64,000 nt of DNA from Colwellia sp. M166 (GTDB taxonomy: Bacteria; Pseudomonadota; Gammaproteobacteria; Enterobacterales; Alteromonadaceae), in assembly GCF_024585285.1 (NCBI RefSeq), contig NZ_CP040755.1, positions 4,340,001 through 4,404,000 on the forward strand, in the 5' to 3' direction. Positions 19,801-28,772 of this stretch are shown piece by piece. How positions within the stretch are numbered: position 1 is the first letter of the stretch; each line of letters starts with the position of its first letter. A program made the position numbers and the translations under genes. The notes below the pieces were generated by a model. It worked only from the letters and a program-made list of their open reading frames with translations. It did not search any database and was not told the origin of the DNA.

Positions 19801-20494
19801 AATACTGACTAAGAACGATTGCAGTGTTACGCTGAATTTGGCGCACTTTCTCAGCAATAATCTTGCTGGCAGCTCAGAAAATACCTCATCAACAGCGCCG
19901 GGGTTATTCTTAGCAGACGAGTTAGCGATATTAACCGCCGTGTTGCCTCAACGCTTAACGTTAAGTACTAAACTAACCTTAGTGGCTAACAAAGCGGTGT
20001 TTTATCGCAGTAGCAGTGCCAAAGCTAAAGATTTATTTACCTTATATTTGCATCAATTGATTATTCAAGTCGCGCAAACTGATGCGGCAACTCATGAGTT
20101 ATTTGCTGATATCACGGCAACGCATGGTTATTACTTTGACACTAAAAGTCAGAAACCGAGTCAATTTTATTTTAGTGAACTTGTTGATGCAAAAACACAA
20201 TTGTTATGCTTAGTGGCGAGTTACTTTTTAGGCCAACATCAGCCGTTGTTACTTAACGGAGACCTTGCTGAAAAAGTACGAAAGAGTAAAGTGTTTGAGC
20301 AAGCACAGTTTGAACAGTTTTGGACTGACAGTAATAGCTTTCAAGCCTTTGGTGATGAGCCTTACATACAGTATTTTTGGCGAAAATGCCCCGACTTTGA
20401 CGACATATCGCCGCGATTACTCGCATTGTATCAACCTATGTTCGATGCTTTGCAGACCGTTAAAGTAACCGCTAAGTCGGGAGCATTGTCATGA
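16802..20494 (+). CDS. recC: Exodeoxyribonuclease V gamma subunit RecC
   Basis: Subunit of the RecBCD helicase-nuclease that processes double-strand breaks; RecC holds the complex together, splits the strands and recognises Chi. 1230 residues, about 100 longer than E. coli RecC. The start is GTG at 16802, giving the typical N-terminus HLFYLYPANKMENL. Recognisable blocks include VQNAGMQHWLNM, AGREFM-type QQGREFMALL, CSAHSALREVQGLHDWLL and GLNDGEFPRQ. An in-frame 15-bp tandem repeat (17864-17908) encodes NNEKA, NNEKA, SSEQA in a linker. Overlaps recB by 4 bases (ATGA), so the two are translationally coupled. Confidence 0.95.
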   Translation: MHLFYLYPANKMENLLVLLDKIQQLSPLPVFAQDTVIVQNAGMQHWLNMSLAEQRGISMNMRYALPSQFLWNLIRNLASDEDVPEQSPYSREVLAWRIDTLLASSEVTGDECFQVATQYWQANSADNDSENSSYSDAKQLKRYQLACQLADLYEQYLIFRPEWIHDWHQGVFNAFDQADNASSSGSDEAEQSLESNAIWQGKLWHLLVREQAYDPRDLVALAIKNLNNTEKLKAQILPQRLSFFGINAMAPLWLEFINALSQQIDVHFFHLNPCYAYWGDVVTEKNAIEAWLKGTDFSHQESADLADVNLQVGNPLLANLGQQGREFMALLYQYSTINIDVFESAVADLATEQINNEKANNEKASSEQAQPSLDERKQASVLACVQEDILSLSDARHSTPNIYQEAPKVDGSVLITSAHSALREVQGLHDWLLHQFNQDKSLTPKDVLVMCPQVEQYAPYVNAVFTRGWQDIADEVPPLPCSIADRISKDAEPLVAAFSQLLTLPDSRFQVSSLIALLRLPAMQARFAINLDDIEKITHWLELSAVHWGLDKTHKQQVLSQSSATTLDDATDSFTWQQGLSRLMRGFAFADHRVIYQNQLLLPTIEGSDSELLGKLMLIIEQLQLTAAKMSKARSATQWQQFLFELLTQLFDDENDNGLAIVRSAIESLVEYCQHAGYHTDISLAVIRDFLNNHFSQPDPGRQFMIGQVTFCSMLPMRSIPFKIIAVLGLNDGEFPRQRQPLSFDLMTTTPAQLGDRSRRGDDRYLFLEAIISARQALYLSFQGKNIKNNKDRQPSLVLKELMEYLARGYGWQLLGLNSDSEVNILSQVRQLPMQAFSEQNYLGQFASFDANWLNLRRENPALTTAIKSADADLGDPLDVVNSEAHLVASELIRFYQHPGRYYAQKALYLYLDNTNTLINDVEPFVPNHLDSYLLRQDLLSYYLAPTQSKQSCQELLLSAKLSGSLPDLPSTDELIKGWQQDSENFSQFIITELAQGEDLILTKNDCSVTLNLAHFLSNNLAGSSENTSSTAPGLFLADELAILTAVLPQRLTLSTKLTLVANKAVFYRSSSAKAKDLFTLYLHQLIIQVAQTDAATHELFADITATHGYYFDTKSQKPSQFYFSELVDAKTQLLCLVASYFLGQHQPLLLNGDLAEKVRKSKVFEQAQFEQFWTDSNSFQAFGDEPYIQYFWRKCPDFDDISPRLLALYQPMFDALQTVKVTAKSGALS

Positions 20495-23400
20495 GTACAG
20501 CCATGAAAAATTTAAATGCCAATACCATTGCATTGCAAGGCAAACACTTAATTGAAGCCAGTGCCGGTACCGGTAAAACACACAACATTACCCGTATATT
20601 TCTTCGGCTGTTATTAGAGCGCGAATTACCGATAGAACAAATTTTGGTGATGACCTTTACCAAAGACGCCACTGAAGAAATTCGTGGTCGTATTGATGAT
20701 TTTATTCGAGAAAGTTTGCACAACTGGGACCGTTTAGTGGTTGAAGACGACTACTTTAAAAGCTTAAGTAACAACCTGTTAGGTAAAGGTATTGGCGCAA
20801 GTGAAGTAAAAGCCAGATTAACCCAAGCATTACTTTATATCGATGAAGCCGCCATTTTTACCATTCATGGTTTTTGTAAGCGTGTGCTAAATCAATATGC
20901 CTTTGCCAGCGGTATCAGCTTTAATGCCCTGATGGAAACAGACACCCAAGACATTACGTTAGAAGCCTGCCAAGATTGGTATCGTGTGTTAGCCTTAACC
21001 AATGAAAGTAATAATCAAGCCTTTCGGCTAGTGACTGAGTTTTGGTCTGAGCCGAATAGCTTTATTAATCAATTCTCCAAAGCTTTAACGACAGAAAATG
21101 CCCTGCATGTGCAAGATCCTGAAAATATTAGCGTTGAATTTAAAGCTTTAGTTGAACAAGCGATTGCCAGTTTACAGGCAAATAATACCTTGTTAACTGA
21201 AGCACTGATCGAGGTTAAAAAGGGCGCTGAACGAGAAAAACGTCAACAAGAATTAGCCCAGTTATTGACTTGGCTAGCTGCGCTTTCGGCTGATGTTGAA
21301 GGTCAGCACGGTAAGATGCCCGACGCATTTATTGATGGTCGCCGCTTTGGTCGCTCTAAACTGAAAGCTGAATTAGTTGAAGCTTTTGCTAGCGTTAATC
21401 AAGTTAAAAAACAGCATCCGGAGTTGGCAAAGCAACTGAACCGTGCCAAAGCCTTGTTAGTTGTCAGAGCAGGTATTTATCATATTAGGGCAGAAATCAC
21501 CCGTAAAAAACTACAAGCCAATGTCATGGGCTTTGATGACTTGATCAGCACTTTACATCACTGCCTAGTGAATGAACCTAAGCAAGTATTAGCAAATAGT
21601 ATCTTTTCGCAATTTCCCGTGGCGTTAATTGATGAATTTCAAGATACCGACCCACAACAATTCTCTATTTTAAAAGCAATTTATTATCATCAAGCCAACG
21701 CTGCGCTTTATATGATTGGCGATCCTAAACAAGCGATTTATGGCTTTCGTGGTGGTGACATATTTGCCTATCTTTCAGCACGTAACGACTGTGATTATCA
21801 ATGGTTGATGGATACTAATTGGCGCTCAAGTGCCGCGATGGTAACCGGATATAATCGCTTGTTTTATGGTAATGATTTATCGGCTGATGCGGTTGATGTG
21901 TTCGGCTATCAAATCCCTTATTTACCGGTGAAAGCCTCGCCTAATGCCCATGAAAAGCTGTTTGCAGATAGCGAGTTTAATGCGCTGCAGTTTATTCATT
22001 TTAATGTTGAACAAGAAGGCAGCAGTAAAGACGGTAAAGCCAAAGCGGTAAAGCAAAGTTACCGCGGGAATATGGCCAGCTGGTGTGCCAATGAAATTGT
22101 TCGATTGTTGGCGAGCCAAGATGTCAATATTAGCAGTGGTGATATTGCGCTATTAGTACGCGATGGCACTGAAGCTGCGGCAATAAAGCAGGCATTAAAT
22201 CAATGCGGTTTAGCCAGCGTGTTTATGAGTAATCGGGCAAACTTATTGCAAAGTGATGAAACCAAACATTTATTACAAGTGCTGCAAGGCATACTGTTTC
22301 TTGAAAATGATCGCTTATATACCGCGGCATTAGCTAGTCCGTTAATGGGCTTTGATCGTGAAAAATTATTACAATTACAGCATGATGAACCGCAGTGGCA
22401 AAAATTAAAAATTAGTTTTGAGAAGCTGCGTAATGAATGGCAATTCAAAGGCTTTATCAGTATGGCGTTGCAGTTAATGCATCAACATTTTCATATTGAT
22501 GTCGGCGATAATGCTGATAGTTATGGCGCCAACAATAATGCCGATCGCATATTAACTAACCTGTTACATTTGTTTGAATTACTTCAAGGGGCAAGCCAAC
22601 GTCATCGTCAGCCACAAGAGTTGCTGTTTTGGTTTGAACAACAAAGCCAAATTGATAACCCTGAAGTTGAAGCCGAACTACGCTTAGAAAGTGATGAAAA
22701 CCTGATCCGTATCATTACCCAACATGGCTCGAAAGGCATGGAATATCCGGTGGTTTTTGTACCTTTTGCTACCCGCCATAAAGACCCGCTTAAATTTGGT
22801 AACCGTAATGTCAGTTTTATCGAATATCATGATGAAAATGGCGTGTTACAGCATAGCTTAGATGGCAGCGTAGCAGCGCGAGCAACGATGGCTGAAGAAG
22901 CCTATGCAGAAGCTATTCGTTTACTTTATGTGGCGGTAACTCGCGCGGAGAAACGTTGTTATATTCTCAGCACGGGCTTTGAACATTTTGAAAAATCGCC
23001 TTTAGGCAAAACCTTAAAATGGACTGCTGATAGTGATATAGCGACCAGTTTACAACAATTGGTACAAGACAATCCGAATGAAATTGCACTTACCGTGTTA
23101 GATAATTATCTGTCTGATGAATCGACTGACAATCAGTTAGATCATCAGTTAGCTAGTCAGCACGAAAATAAGATTGGCTCCGACCTTGCCAGCACGGAGA
23201 AGCCGCAGCCAGCGGTGGCGCGTTTTAACGGTAAAATTGAACGTGATTGGTGGCTAAGCTCATTTTCTGCCTTAAGTAAAAACTTACGTCATAATGGTGT
23301 TTCTGCGCCGGACAGAGATAATCAAGATGGTGTATTGGCAGTAGGAGATAATGAACTAGAATCTAGCCTTAACCCACATTTAAATAACCCTAGCAACATT

Positions 23401-24249
23401 AACAGCCATGAATTACGTTTTACCTTAACCAAAGGTGCACAAACCGGTAATTTATTACATGATATTTTAGAGCAAACAGATTTTTCAGCCCCTGATTGGC
23501 AAAAAAGTTGCCATTGGCCACTGGTTAAATACGGTGTTATCGATGCAACTGCAGATACAGTTAAACAAGTTAATGATGATGCGAAAGGTGTTAGTGCATT
23601 AAGCTCACAAGAACATAGTGAAGCACGATTGATACAATGGTTAGAAGCCATATTACATACGCCATTAACTGACAGTCGTGATTTGTCACTAGCACAACTT
23701 AAGCCGTTAGATACCTTACGTGAAACTGAATTCTATTACCCGATGCGTTCAGCCAGTAGTAGTCAATTAACCAAACTGCTGACCGAACATAGAAATACCC
23801 GTAAAGACAATGCCCTTAATAGCGTTAGCTCAAGTCGGCATGGGCATAGAGTCCATTTACCTTCTTATCAGCAGTTAAAAGGTATGATGCATGGTTTCAT
23901 CGATTTAATTTTTCATGCCGACGGTAAATATTATGTTTGTGATTACAAGTCTAGCCATTTGGGGGATCAGTACAGTGATTACAATGATTCAGCTATGCGA
24001 CATAATATTGAGAAAAGTCACTACGACTTACAATATCTTATTTACGCCTTGGCATTACATCGACATTTAAAATATGCCTTAGCCGATTACGATCCTAAGC
24101 AACATTTTGGTGGTATTTATTATCTTTATTTACGTGGTATGAGTAATCAAGCTGAGCATCATGGTTGTGGGGTTTATTATCGTCAAATAACCTTGGCAGA
24201 ATTAGCACAGTTAGATGATATTTTTGCCGGAGAAAGTACCCATGTCTGA
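20491..24249 (+). CDS. recB: Exodeoxyribonuclease V beta subunit RecB
   Basis: The 3'-5' helicase and nuclease subunit of RecBCD. 1252 residues: UvrD-type helicase domains with Walker A ASAGTGKT (Lys29), TFTKDATEEIRGRI, DEFQDTDPQQF (Walker B), GDPKQAIYGFRGGD and LLYVAVTRAEKR, then a C-terminal RecB nuclease domain with GFIDLIF (Asp1138) and DYKSS (Asp1151, Lys1153). All catalytic residues are present. The start overlaps the end of recC (ATGA) and the end overlaps the start of recD by 8 bases, so the three genes form a coupled operon in the order C-B-D. ptrA, often between recC and recB in enterics, is absent. Confidence 0.97.
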   Translation: MSTAMKNLNANTIALQGKHLIEASAGTGKTHNITRIFLRLLLERELPIEQILVMTFTKDATEEIRGRIDDFIRESLHNWDRLVVEDDYFKSLSNNLLGKGIGASEVKARLTQALLYIDEAAIFTIHGFCKRVLNQYAFASGISFNALMETDTQDITLEACQDWYRVLALTNESNNQAFRLVTEFWSEPNSFINQFSKALTTENALHVQDPENISVEFKALVEQAIASLQANNTLLTEALIEVKKGAEREKRQQELAQLLTWLAALSADVEGQHGKMPDAFIDGRRFGRSKLKAELVEAFASVNQVKKQHPELAKQLNRAKALLVVRAGIYHIRAEITRKKLQANVMGFDDLISTLHHCLVNEPKQVLANSIFSQFPVALIDEFQDTDPQQFSILKAIYYHQANAALYMIGDPKQAIYGFRGGDIFAYLSARNDCDYQWLMDTNWRSSAAMVTGYNRLFYGNDLSADAVDVFGYQIPYLPVKASPNAHEKLFADSEFNALQFIHFNVEQEGSSKDGKAKAVKQSYRGNMASWCANEIVRLLASQDVNISSGDIALLVRDGTEAAAIKQALNQCGLASVFMSNRANLLQSDETKHLLQVLQGILFLENDRLYTAALASPLMGFDREKLLQLQHDEPQWQKLKISFEKLRNEWQFKGFISMALQLMHQHFHIDVGDNADSYGANNNADRILTNLLHLFELLQGASQRHRQPQELLFWFEQQSQIDNPEVEAELRLESDENLIRIITQHGSKGMEYPVVFVPFATRHKDPLKFGNRNVSFIEYHDENGVLQHSLDGSVAARATMAEEAYAEAIRLLYVAVTRAEKRCYILSTGFEHFEKSPLGKTLKWTADSDIATSLQQLVQDNPNEIALTVLDNYLSDESTDNQLDHQLASQHENKIGSDLASTEKPQPAVARFNGKIERDWWLSSFSALSKNLRHNGVSAPDRDNQDGVLAVGDNELESSLNPHLNNPSNINSHELRFTLTKGAQTGNLLHDILEQTDFSAPDWQKSCHWPLVKYGVIDATADTVKQVNDDAKGVSALSSQEHSEARLIQWLEAILHTPLTDSRDLSLAQLKPLDTLRETEFYYPMRSASSSQLTKLLTEHRNTRKDNALNSVSSSRHGHRVHLPSYQQLKGMMHGFIDLIFHADGKYYVCDYKSSHLGDQYSDYNDSAMRHNIEKSHYDLQYLIYALALHRHLKYALADYDPKQHFGGIYYLYLRGMSNQAEHHGCGVYYRQITLAELAQLDDIFAGESTHV

Positions 24250-26335
24250 ACTTGCCAATAAGCTAAATCACCCGACAATGGAAATTTACAGTTCATTTAA
24301 TCAGGCAGCAAGTCATCTAGTCGGTTTAATGGCCGTTGACTATTTTTTTGCTAAAGAAATTAGCCAGAGTATAACCTTTACGGCGCCAGATACCTCAGCC
24401 AGCGCATGTTTTAGTGAAGAGCTACAATCTGATCAACAACAATGGTTTCATTTACTTATCGCCTTAAGTGCGAGTTTAAGAGAGGGACATAGCTGCTTGC
24501 CGTTGCTAGAAGTCGCAGGCAAACGACTTTTTAGTGACGGCACAAATTTAGACCGCAGTGACAGCGTAAATGCTCATGTAAGCCAAGCCACTAAAGAGCA
24601 TGTTACTGGATTTTTATTTAGTGATATTCAGTCGCTAAGGGCATTATTAGCAAAATTGCCGTTAATAGAAAGCGAGCAACAGCCGATAGTACTCAGCCAC
24701 GGGCGGCTTTATTTGCGCCGTTACTATCAATTTGAGCAAGATTTAAAACAAGTTGTCGCCACGCGCAGAATGATATCTTTTCAGCCCACTACTGATAAAG
24801 CTGATAACAGCTCAACAGATGTCGAACAGATAAAAAATATTATCGCGGCATTATTTCCCGAGTTGGCAACTCAGCAAGAAGAGGGTAATAGTGAAATTGA
24901 TTGGCAAGCCGTGGCGGTAGCCAATGCCATGAATAAAGATTTTGCTATTATTGCCGGAGGCCCAGGCACAGGTAAAACCTATACAGTGACAAAATTACTG
25001 GCGGCTTTAGTGATGCTTGCCAGTGACCATACGAACAAACAGGCCAATCAACAGGTTAGCGAGGAGAACACGCTACCGCGCATAGCGTTAGTTGCACCAA
25101 CCGGCAAGGCAGCACAGCGTTTATCTGAGTCGATCACCGATGCAGTAAAAGGCTTTCGCGGTAAAATTGACGATAAGGTGTTAGACCTTATTCCTGAGCA
25201 GGCGCAAACCCTTCATCGATTGTTGGGGGTTATTCCTGATCAGGTTAACTTTCGTCATCATCAAGAAAACTTACTGGCCATTGACATTTTACTGATTGAT
25301 GAAGTTTCAATGGTTGATTTGCCGATGATGACGCGTATCTTTCGTGCCTTGCCTGCAAGCACAAAAGTGATTTTACTCGGTGATGCTGATCAACTGCCAT
25401 CAGTAGCTGTTGGTAGTGTTTTAGCCGATTTTGCGCCACGACCTCATCCAGGCTATAGCTCTGATAATTATCACTATCTTTCACAAGTTACCGGTTATCA
25501 AACCCTGACTCAAGATAACGAATCGACCAACAATGATGGCCACTACAGCAATGCTGATTGCGTAACTTTTTTAATGAAAAGTCGCCGCTTTGATGGTGAA
25601 GGGGCTATTGGGCGCATGGCCAATTATGTTATTAAAGGCCAGCATCAAGCAAGCTGGCAATTATTGCAGCAGAGCGAGGCAGTAGGTAATGACAAGCAAC
25701 TAAGCTTGTTATCGGGCGATATTGACACTTGGCTAACACGACTTGTTGAGCAATATTACTTACCGTTAAGCCAATGTGACGATATTGAAGAGGCTTTTGC
25801 TTTATTGGCAAAATTTCGAATTTTATCGTCGACTCGAAAAGGGCCACAAGGTGTTGAAAACTTGAACGCATTGGTGATTGATATTTTACGTGATAAAGCA
25901 GCGATTACTGTTAATCGCTTTGACTCCAATTATGTTTTATATCCGAGTCAACCGATCATGATCAGCGAAAATGACTATCGTTTAGGGGTTTTTAATGGTG
26001 ATGTCGGGCTATTATGGCGTAATATACAAGGGCACTTAATGGCGGTGTTCGAGAATGCAAATGGCGATTATGACTGGATATTACCTTCGCGGTTACCGAA
26101 ATTTGACACCGTTTACGCCATGACCATTCATAAAACCCAAGGCAGCGAATTCAATCATGTTGCTATGGTATTGCCAGAGCAAAAAGACAATAAATTATTG
26201 TCGCGAGAATTATTATATACTGGCATCACGCGAGCAAAGCAGCAATTGAGTATCGCGAGTAACCAACAAGTTTGGCAAACTGGTGTTAGTCAGCAAGTAA
26301 AACGCTATTCTGGCTTAGCAACAGATGCTATTTAA
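24242..26335 (+). CDS. recD: Exodeoxyribonuclease V alpha subunit RecD
   Basis: The 5'-3' helicase subunit of RecBCD, superfamily 1B. 697 residues from the chosen start, longer than the 608 of E. coli RecD, partly through linkers such as residues 175-200. Walker A is GGPGTGKT (Lys245); LLIDEVSMVD is Walker B; GDADQLPSV and MTIHKTQGSEF are later helicase motifs, with LYTGITRAKQ at the end. ATG 24242 is chosen over 24215 because GGAGA (24229-24233) lies 8 bases upstream of it and the shorter overlap with recB (8 bases) is typical. Confidence 0.96.
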   Translation: MSELANKLNHPTMEIYSSFNQAASHLVGLMAVDYFFAKEISQSITFTAPDTSASACFSEELQSDQQQWFHLLIALSASLREGHSCLPLLEVAGKRLFSDGTNLDRSDSVNAHVSQATKEHVTGFLFSDIQSLRALLAKLPLIESEQQPIVLSHGRLYLRRYYQFEQDLKQVVATRRMISFQPTTDKADNSSTDVEQIKNIIAALFPELATQQEEGNSEIDWQAVAVANAMNKDFAIIAGGPGTGKTYTVTKLLAALVMLASDHTNKQANQQVSEENTLPRIALVAPTGKAAQRLSESITDAVKGFRGKIDDKVLDLIPEQAQTLHRLLGVIPDQVNFRHHQENLLAIDILLIDEVSMVDLPMMTRIFRALPASTKVILLGDADQLPSVAVGSVLADFAPRPHPGYSSDNYHYLSQVTGYQTLTQDNESTNNDGHYSNADCVTFLMKSRRFDGEGAIGRMANYVIKGQHQASWQLLQQSEAVGNDKQLSLLSGDIDTWLTRLVEQYYLPLSQCDDIEEAFALLAKFRILSSTRKGPQGVENLNALVIDILRDKAAITVNRFDSNYVLYPSQPIMISENDYRLGVFNGDVGLLWRNIQGHLMAVFENANGDYDWILPSRLPKFDTVYAMTIHKTQGSEFNHVAMVLPEQKDNKLLSRELLYTGITRAKQQLSIASNQQVWQTGVSQQVKRYSGLATDAI

Positions 26336-26383
26336 GTGAATAAAATCACAACTATTGATAACCTTTAAGAAGTAAATTGAGAC

Positions 26384-26965
26384 ATGAAGTTAAAAGACAT
26401 TGAAAAATCCGTATACCGTAAACATCTAAATATTATTATTGTTAGCTTTATTGCTAGTTTGCTGATTTTGGCTTTGGCCTACGGACAAGGACTGATCATG
26501 TTGTTTGCCGACACGGCTATAATTAGCCCCGAGCCAACAATAATAGCCACAGGAGAAGTTGCAGGAGAGCTGGCAAGCGATGCTGCAGCTACAGATAGCA
26601 ATTTTAGCTATAATTTTCTTGGCGTATTATTGGCCTTGCTAAGCTGTGTATTTGCTTTACACAGATTACGATCTAGCGCATTCTTTAATGAAGTGTATTA
26701 TGTTTGGCAAGTTAAACAGCAGCAAAATTTGATCTATCGTAAGCTGAAAAAAATCAAAGCAGCAGCTGATAATGAAGATGTTAATGCTCTGATTATTTTG
26801 CATTTTTATTATACTAGTTTAAAACAGATATATTTATTAGATGATAATACCTTAACAATATCGAAACTAAATAAAGATCTTAGCGAATTAAATACTCGCT
26901 TAGAAAATAAAAATTTAACTATATCAACCGATCAGTTTGATAAATCAATGTTGTCTGATTACTAA
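26384..26965 (+). CDS. DUF3087 family membrane protein
   Basis: 193 residues with two hydrophobic helices (about 18-42 and 75-95) and a C-terminal soluble, partly coiled region rich in leucine and lysine. The pattern around YRKHLN at the N-terminus and FNEVYYVWQVKQQQNLIYRKL after the second helix matches what I recall of DUF3087, a family of unknown function in Shewanella, Vibrio and Colwellia. It starts 48 bases after recD and could be read through from that operon. AAGAAG precedes the ATG. Confidence 0.7.
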   Translation: MKLKDIEKSVYRKHLNIIIVSFIASLLILALAYGQGLIMLFADTAIISPEPTIIATGEVAGELASDAAATDSNFSYNFLGVLLALLSCVFALHRLRSSAFFNEVYYVWQVKQQQNLIYRKLKKIKAAADNEDVNALIILHFYYTSLKQIYLLDDNTLTISKLNKDLSELNTRLENKNLTISTDQFDKSMLSDY

Positions 26966-26988
26966 AACACCAGTACAAGGAATATACT

Positions 26989-27375
26989 ATGATAGGTTAC
27001 GTTACGTTAGGCACAAATAATTTAGCGCGCGCAGTGGCATTTTATGATGAGTTGTTTGCCACCATAGGTGCAGGACGTTTTTTAGAAACCGAGCAGTTTG
27101 TCGCATGGTCAAGAGATCCTGAGCAACCCGGTATTGCCGTTACTAAACCTTTTGATGGCCAACCGGCTAGTGTCGGTAACGGTGTTATGGTTGCTGTGCA
27201 ACTCAACTCTACCGACGAAGTTGATGCCTTTTATCAAAAAGCACTTGAACTTGGTGCTAGCTGTGAAGGTCCTGCAGGCCCCCGCGCTGAAATGGAAGGT
27301 TTTTATGCCGGCTATTTTCGAGATTTAGATGGTAATAAACTCAATGGCTTTTATTTCGATATGCCTACGGCTTAA
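26989..27375 (+). CDS. VOC-family glyoxalase-like protein
   Basis: A 128-residue vicinal-oxygen-chelate fold protein. It opens with IGYVTLGTNNLARAVAFYDELF, the standard first beta-alpha-beta unit, and ends with FRDLDGNKLNGFYFD, where the last metal-ligand position of the fold lies. Members include glyoxalase I, dioxygenases and antibiotic-binding proteins; the substrate here cannot be told. It starts 23 bases after the DUF3087 gene with AAGGAA in front. Confidence 0.9.
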   Translation: MIGYVTLGTNNLARAVAFYDELFATIGAGRFLETEQFVAWSRDPEQPGIAVTKPFDGQPASVGNGVMVAVQLNSTDEVDAFYQKALELGASCEGPAGPRAEMEGFYAGYFRDLDGNKLNGFYFDMPTA

Positions 27376-27462
27376 CGTGAGATTAGCGATATCGCTTAAA
27401 TGTTGTTACCGCATTTACCTAACAGCTTAATATTTAAGAATAGAAAGGAAAAATATCTGCAA

Positions 27463-27723
27463 ATGAAGAAGTTAAAAAATGAAGCCGAATTATTAAAAAA
27501 AGCCATTGTTATTGGTGAAAATTATGCAAAAAATCGCGGTTATAAAGGCTTTTCAGCCACTAATGCCGCGAAGGAAAAAATTGAAAGCTTATATCGTTTA
27601 CTGGTAAATGATAAACTTATTCAACCGTTACCAAAAGATGGTGAAGATTTAGCAAGCATGAAGCATAAATTAGCGTTATGGATTGCGAAACAATTACCGG
27701 CTGATCATCCACTACTGAAATAA
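27463..27723 (+). CDS. DUF5062-like small protein
   Basis: An 86-residue, lysine-rich helical protein with no signal or membrane helix. I chose ATG 27463 (MKKLKNEAELLKKA) rather than the longer frame from 27400, because AAAGGAA at 27444-27450 lies upstream of it and the sequence becomes protein-like only from there. The segments FSATNAAKEKIESLYRLLV and KHKLALWIAKQLP resemble DUF5062 of marine gammaproteobacteria. Function unknown. Confidence 0.65.
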   Translation: MKKLKNEAELLKKAIVIGENYAKNRGYKGFSATNAAKEKIESLYRLLVNDKLIQPLPKDGEDLASMKHKLALWIAKQLPADHPLLK

Positions 27724-27794
27724 CCTGAACGCTTAATAAGCGATATCCGTTATCAAAAATTCAGGCTAAATAAAGCAGTACTGGCTGGTTTGTT

Positions 27795-27825
27795 AATTCA
27801 ATCAGCTTGCTAAGCTGATTGAATT
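27795..27825 (+). terminator. Rho-independent terminator
   Basis: A perfect 14-bp stem AATTCAATCAGCTT (27795-27808) with its complement (27812-27825), 3-nt loop, followed by TTATTATC. It would end transcription of the DUF3087-VOC-DUF5062 group. Confidence 0.75.
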
Positions 27826-27878
27826 TTATTATCAGTATTAATATAAATGTTAGTTATCAAAATAAGTAAACCCGCACT

Positions 27879-28058
27879 ATGAATCGTAAAAAGAAAATCA
27901 ATCAAGTCTTGAAAGCAAAAGTTAAGAAAATGAATGCCAAGCAGCAAAAAACCAATAAGCCTAAGTATATTTCTAAGGCAGAACGCGCGGTTATTGCTGA
28001 AAAAGAAGCACAGAGCAATACTTTAGCTGATGATTCGAGTGCAGTTTCAACAGACTAA
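27879..28058 (+). CDS. DUF2986-like small basic protein
   Basis: A 59-residue gene: MNRKKKINQVLKAKVKK at the start, NKPKYISKAERA in the middle and an acidic C-terminal tail. The basic N-terminus and the KPKYISKAERA block are the DUF2986 pattern found in Vibrio, Shewanella and Colwellia. It is too basic for a membrane protein, and nucleic-acid or ribosome contact is plausible but unproven. It sits between a terminator and a P-loop ATPase gene. Confidence 0.75.
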   Translation: MNRKKKINQVLKAKVKKMNAKQQKTNKPKYISKAERAVIAEKEAQSNTLADDSSAVSTD

Positions 28059-28116
28059 AAAGTCTCAACACTATTTTGGCAAGCCGACAATAATAACTTA
28101 GCGTAGGGCGGTTGCT

Positions 28117-28629
28117 ATGCAAGATAATATAAACCATGCAAAAAAAATCGTTATTTTTGGTAATTCAGCATCGGGTAAATCTAGCTTAGCGAAAAAATTA
28201 GCAAAACAAGAGCAGCTTGCGCATTTAGATTTAGACACTTTAGCGTGGCTGCCTGCTGTTTCACTTACATCACCACCACAACGTCAACGCATTGATGTCT
28301 CAGTTGCTGAAATTAGTGTATTCATTAGTCAGCATCAAGACTGGGTGATAGAAGGCTGTTACAGTGATTTATTAACGTATACGTTAACTGAATGTAGTGC
28401 AGTGATTTTTCTTAATTTACCTATAGCACTTTGTATCGAGAATGCCAAAAATCGACCTTGGGAATCTCATAAGTACGAGAGCAAAGCAGCTCAAGATGCT
28501 AATTTAACGATGTTAATTGACTGGATAGCACAATACGAAAACCGTATTGATAGCTTCTCAAAAGCGGCACATCAACAACTATTTGATGGATTCGCTGGTA
28601 AGAAAACCCAGTATATAAATAACCAATAG
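28117..28629 (+). CDS. P-loop NTPase, adenylate-kinase-like
   Basis: A 170-residue single-domain P-loop protein. Walker A is GNSASGKSS (residues 16-24), followed by LDLDTLAWLP, as in small nucleoside- or topology-modulation-type kinases, and WVIEGCYSDL then VIFLNLP, the strand equivalent to Walker B. Arg in NRPWESHKYESK may serve as the lid. This fold group includes proteins annotated adenylate kinase-like or AAA_17; the phosphate acceptor is unknown. It stands alone, upstream of an IS remnant. Confidence 0.8.
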   Translation: MQDNINHAKKIVIFGNSASGKSSLAKKLAKQEQLAHLDLDTLAWLPAVSLTSPPQRQRIDVSVAEISVFISQHQDWVIEGCYSDLLTYTLTECSAVIFLNLPIALCIENAKNRPWESHKYESKAAQDANLTMLIDWIAQYENRIDSFSKAAHQQLFDGFAGKKTQYINNQ

Positions 28630-28772
28630 CCGTGATTTAATATGATGAATTATAGCTGTTCAGGCTTTATCTAACGATTCAAAATTCAGGGTTTAACTAA
28701 CAAAGCTAAACATTACTGCCGTTGATATTCCACCTCAGGCAGCTAACTAATGCCAAAAAACGGTACTAATTA

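Noticed and set aside
24215..24241. Upstream ATG of recD inside recB
   Set aside because: The ribosome-binding site GGAGA at 24229-24233 fits ATG 24242, not 24215.
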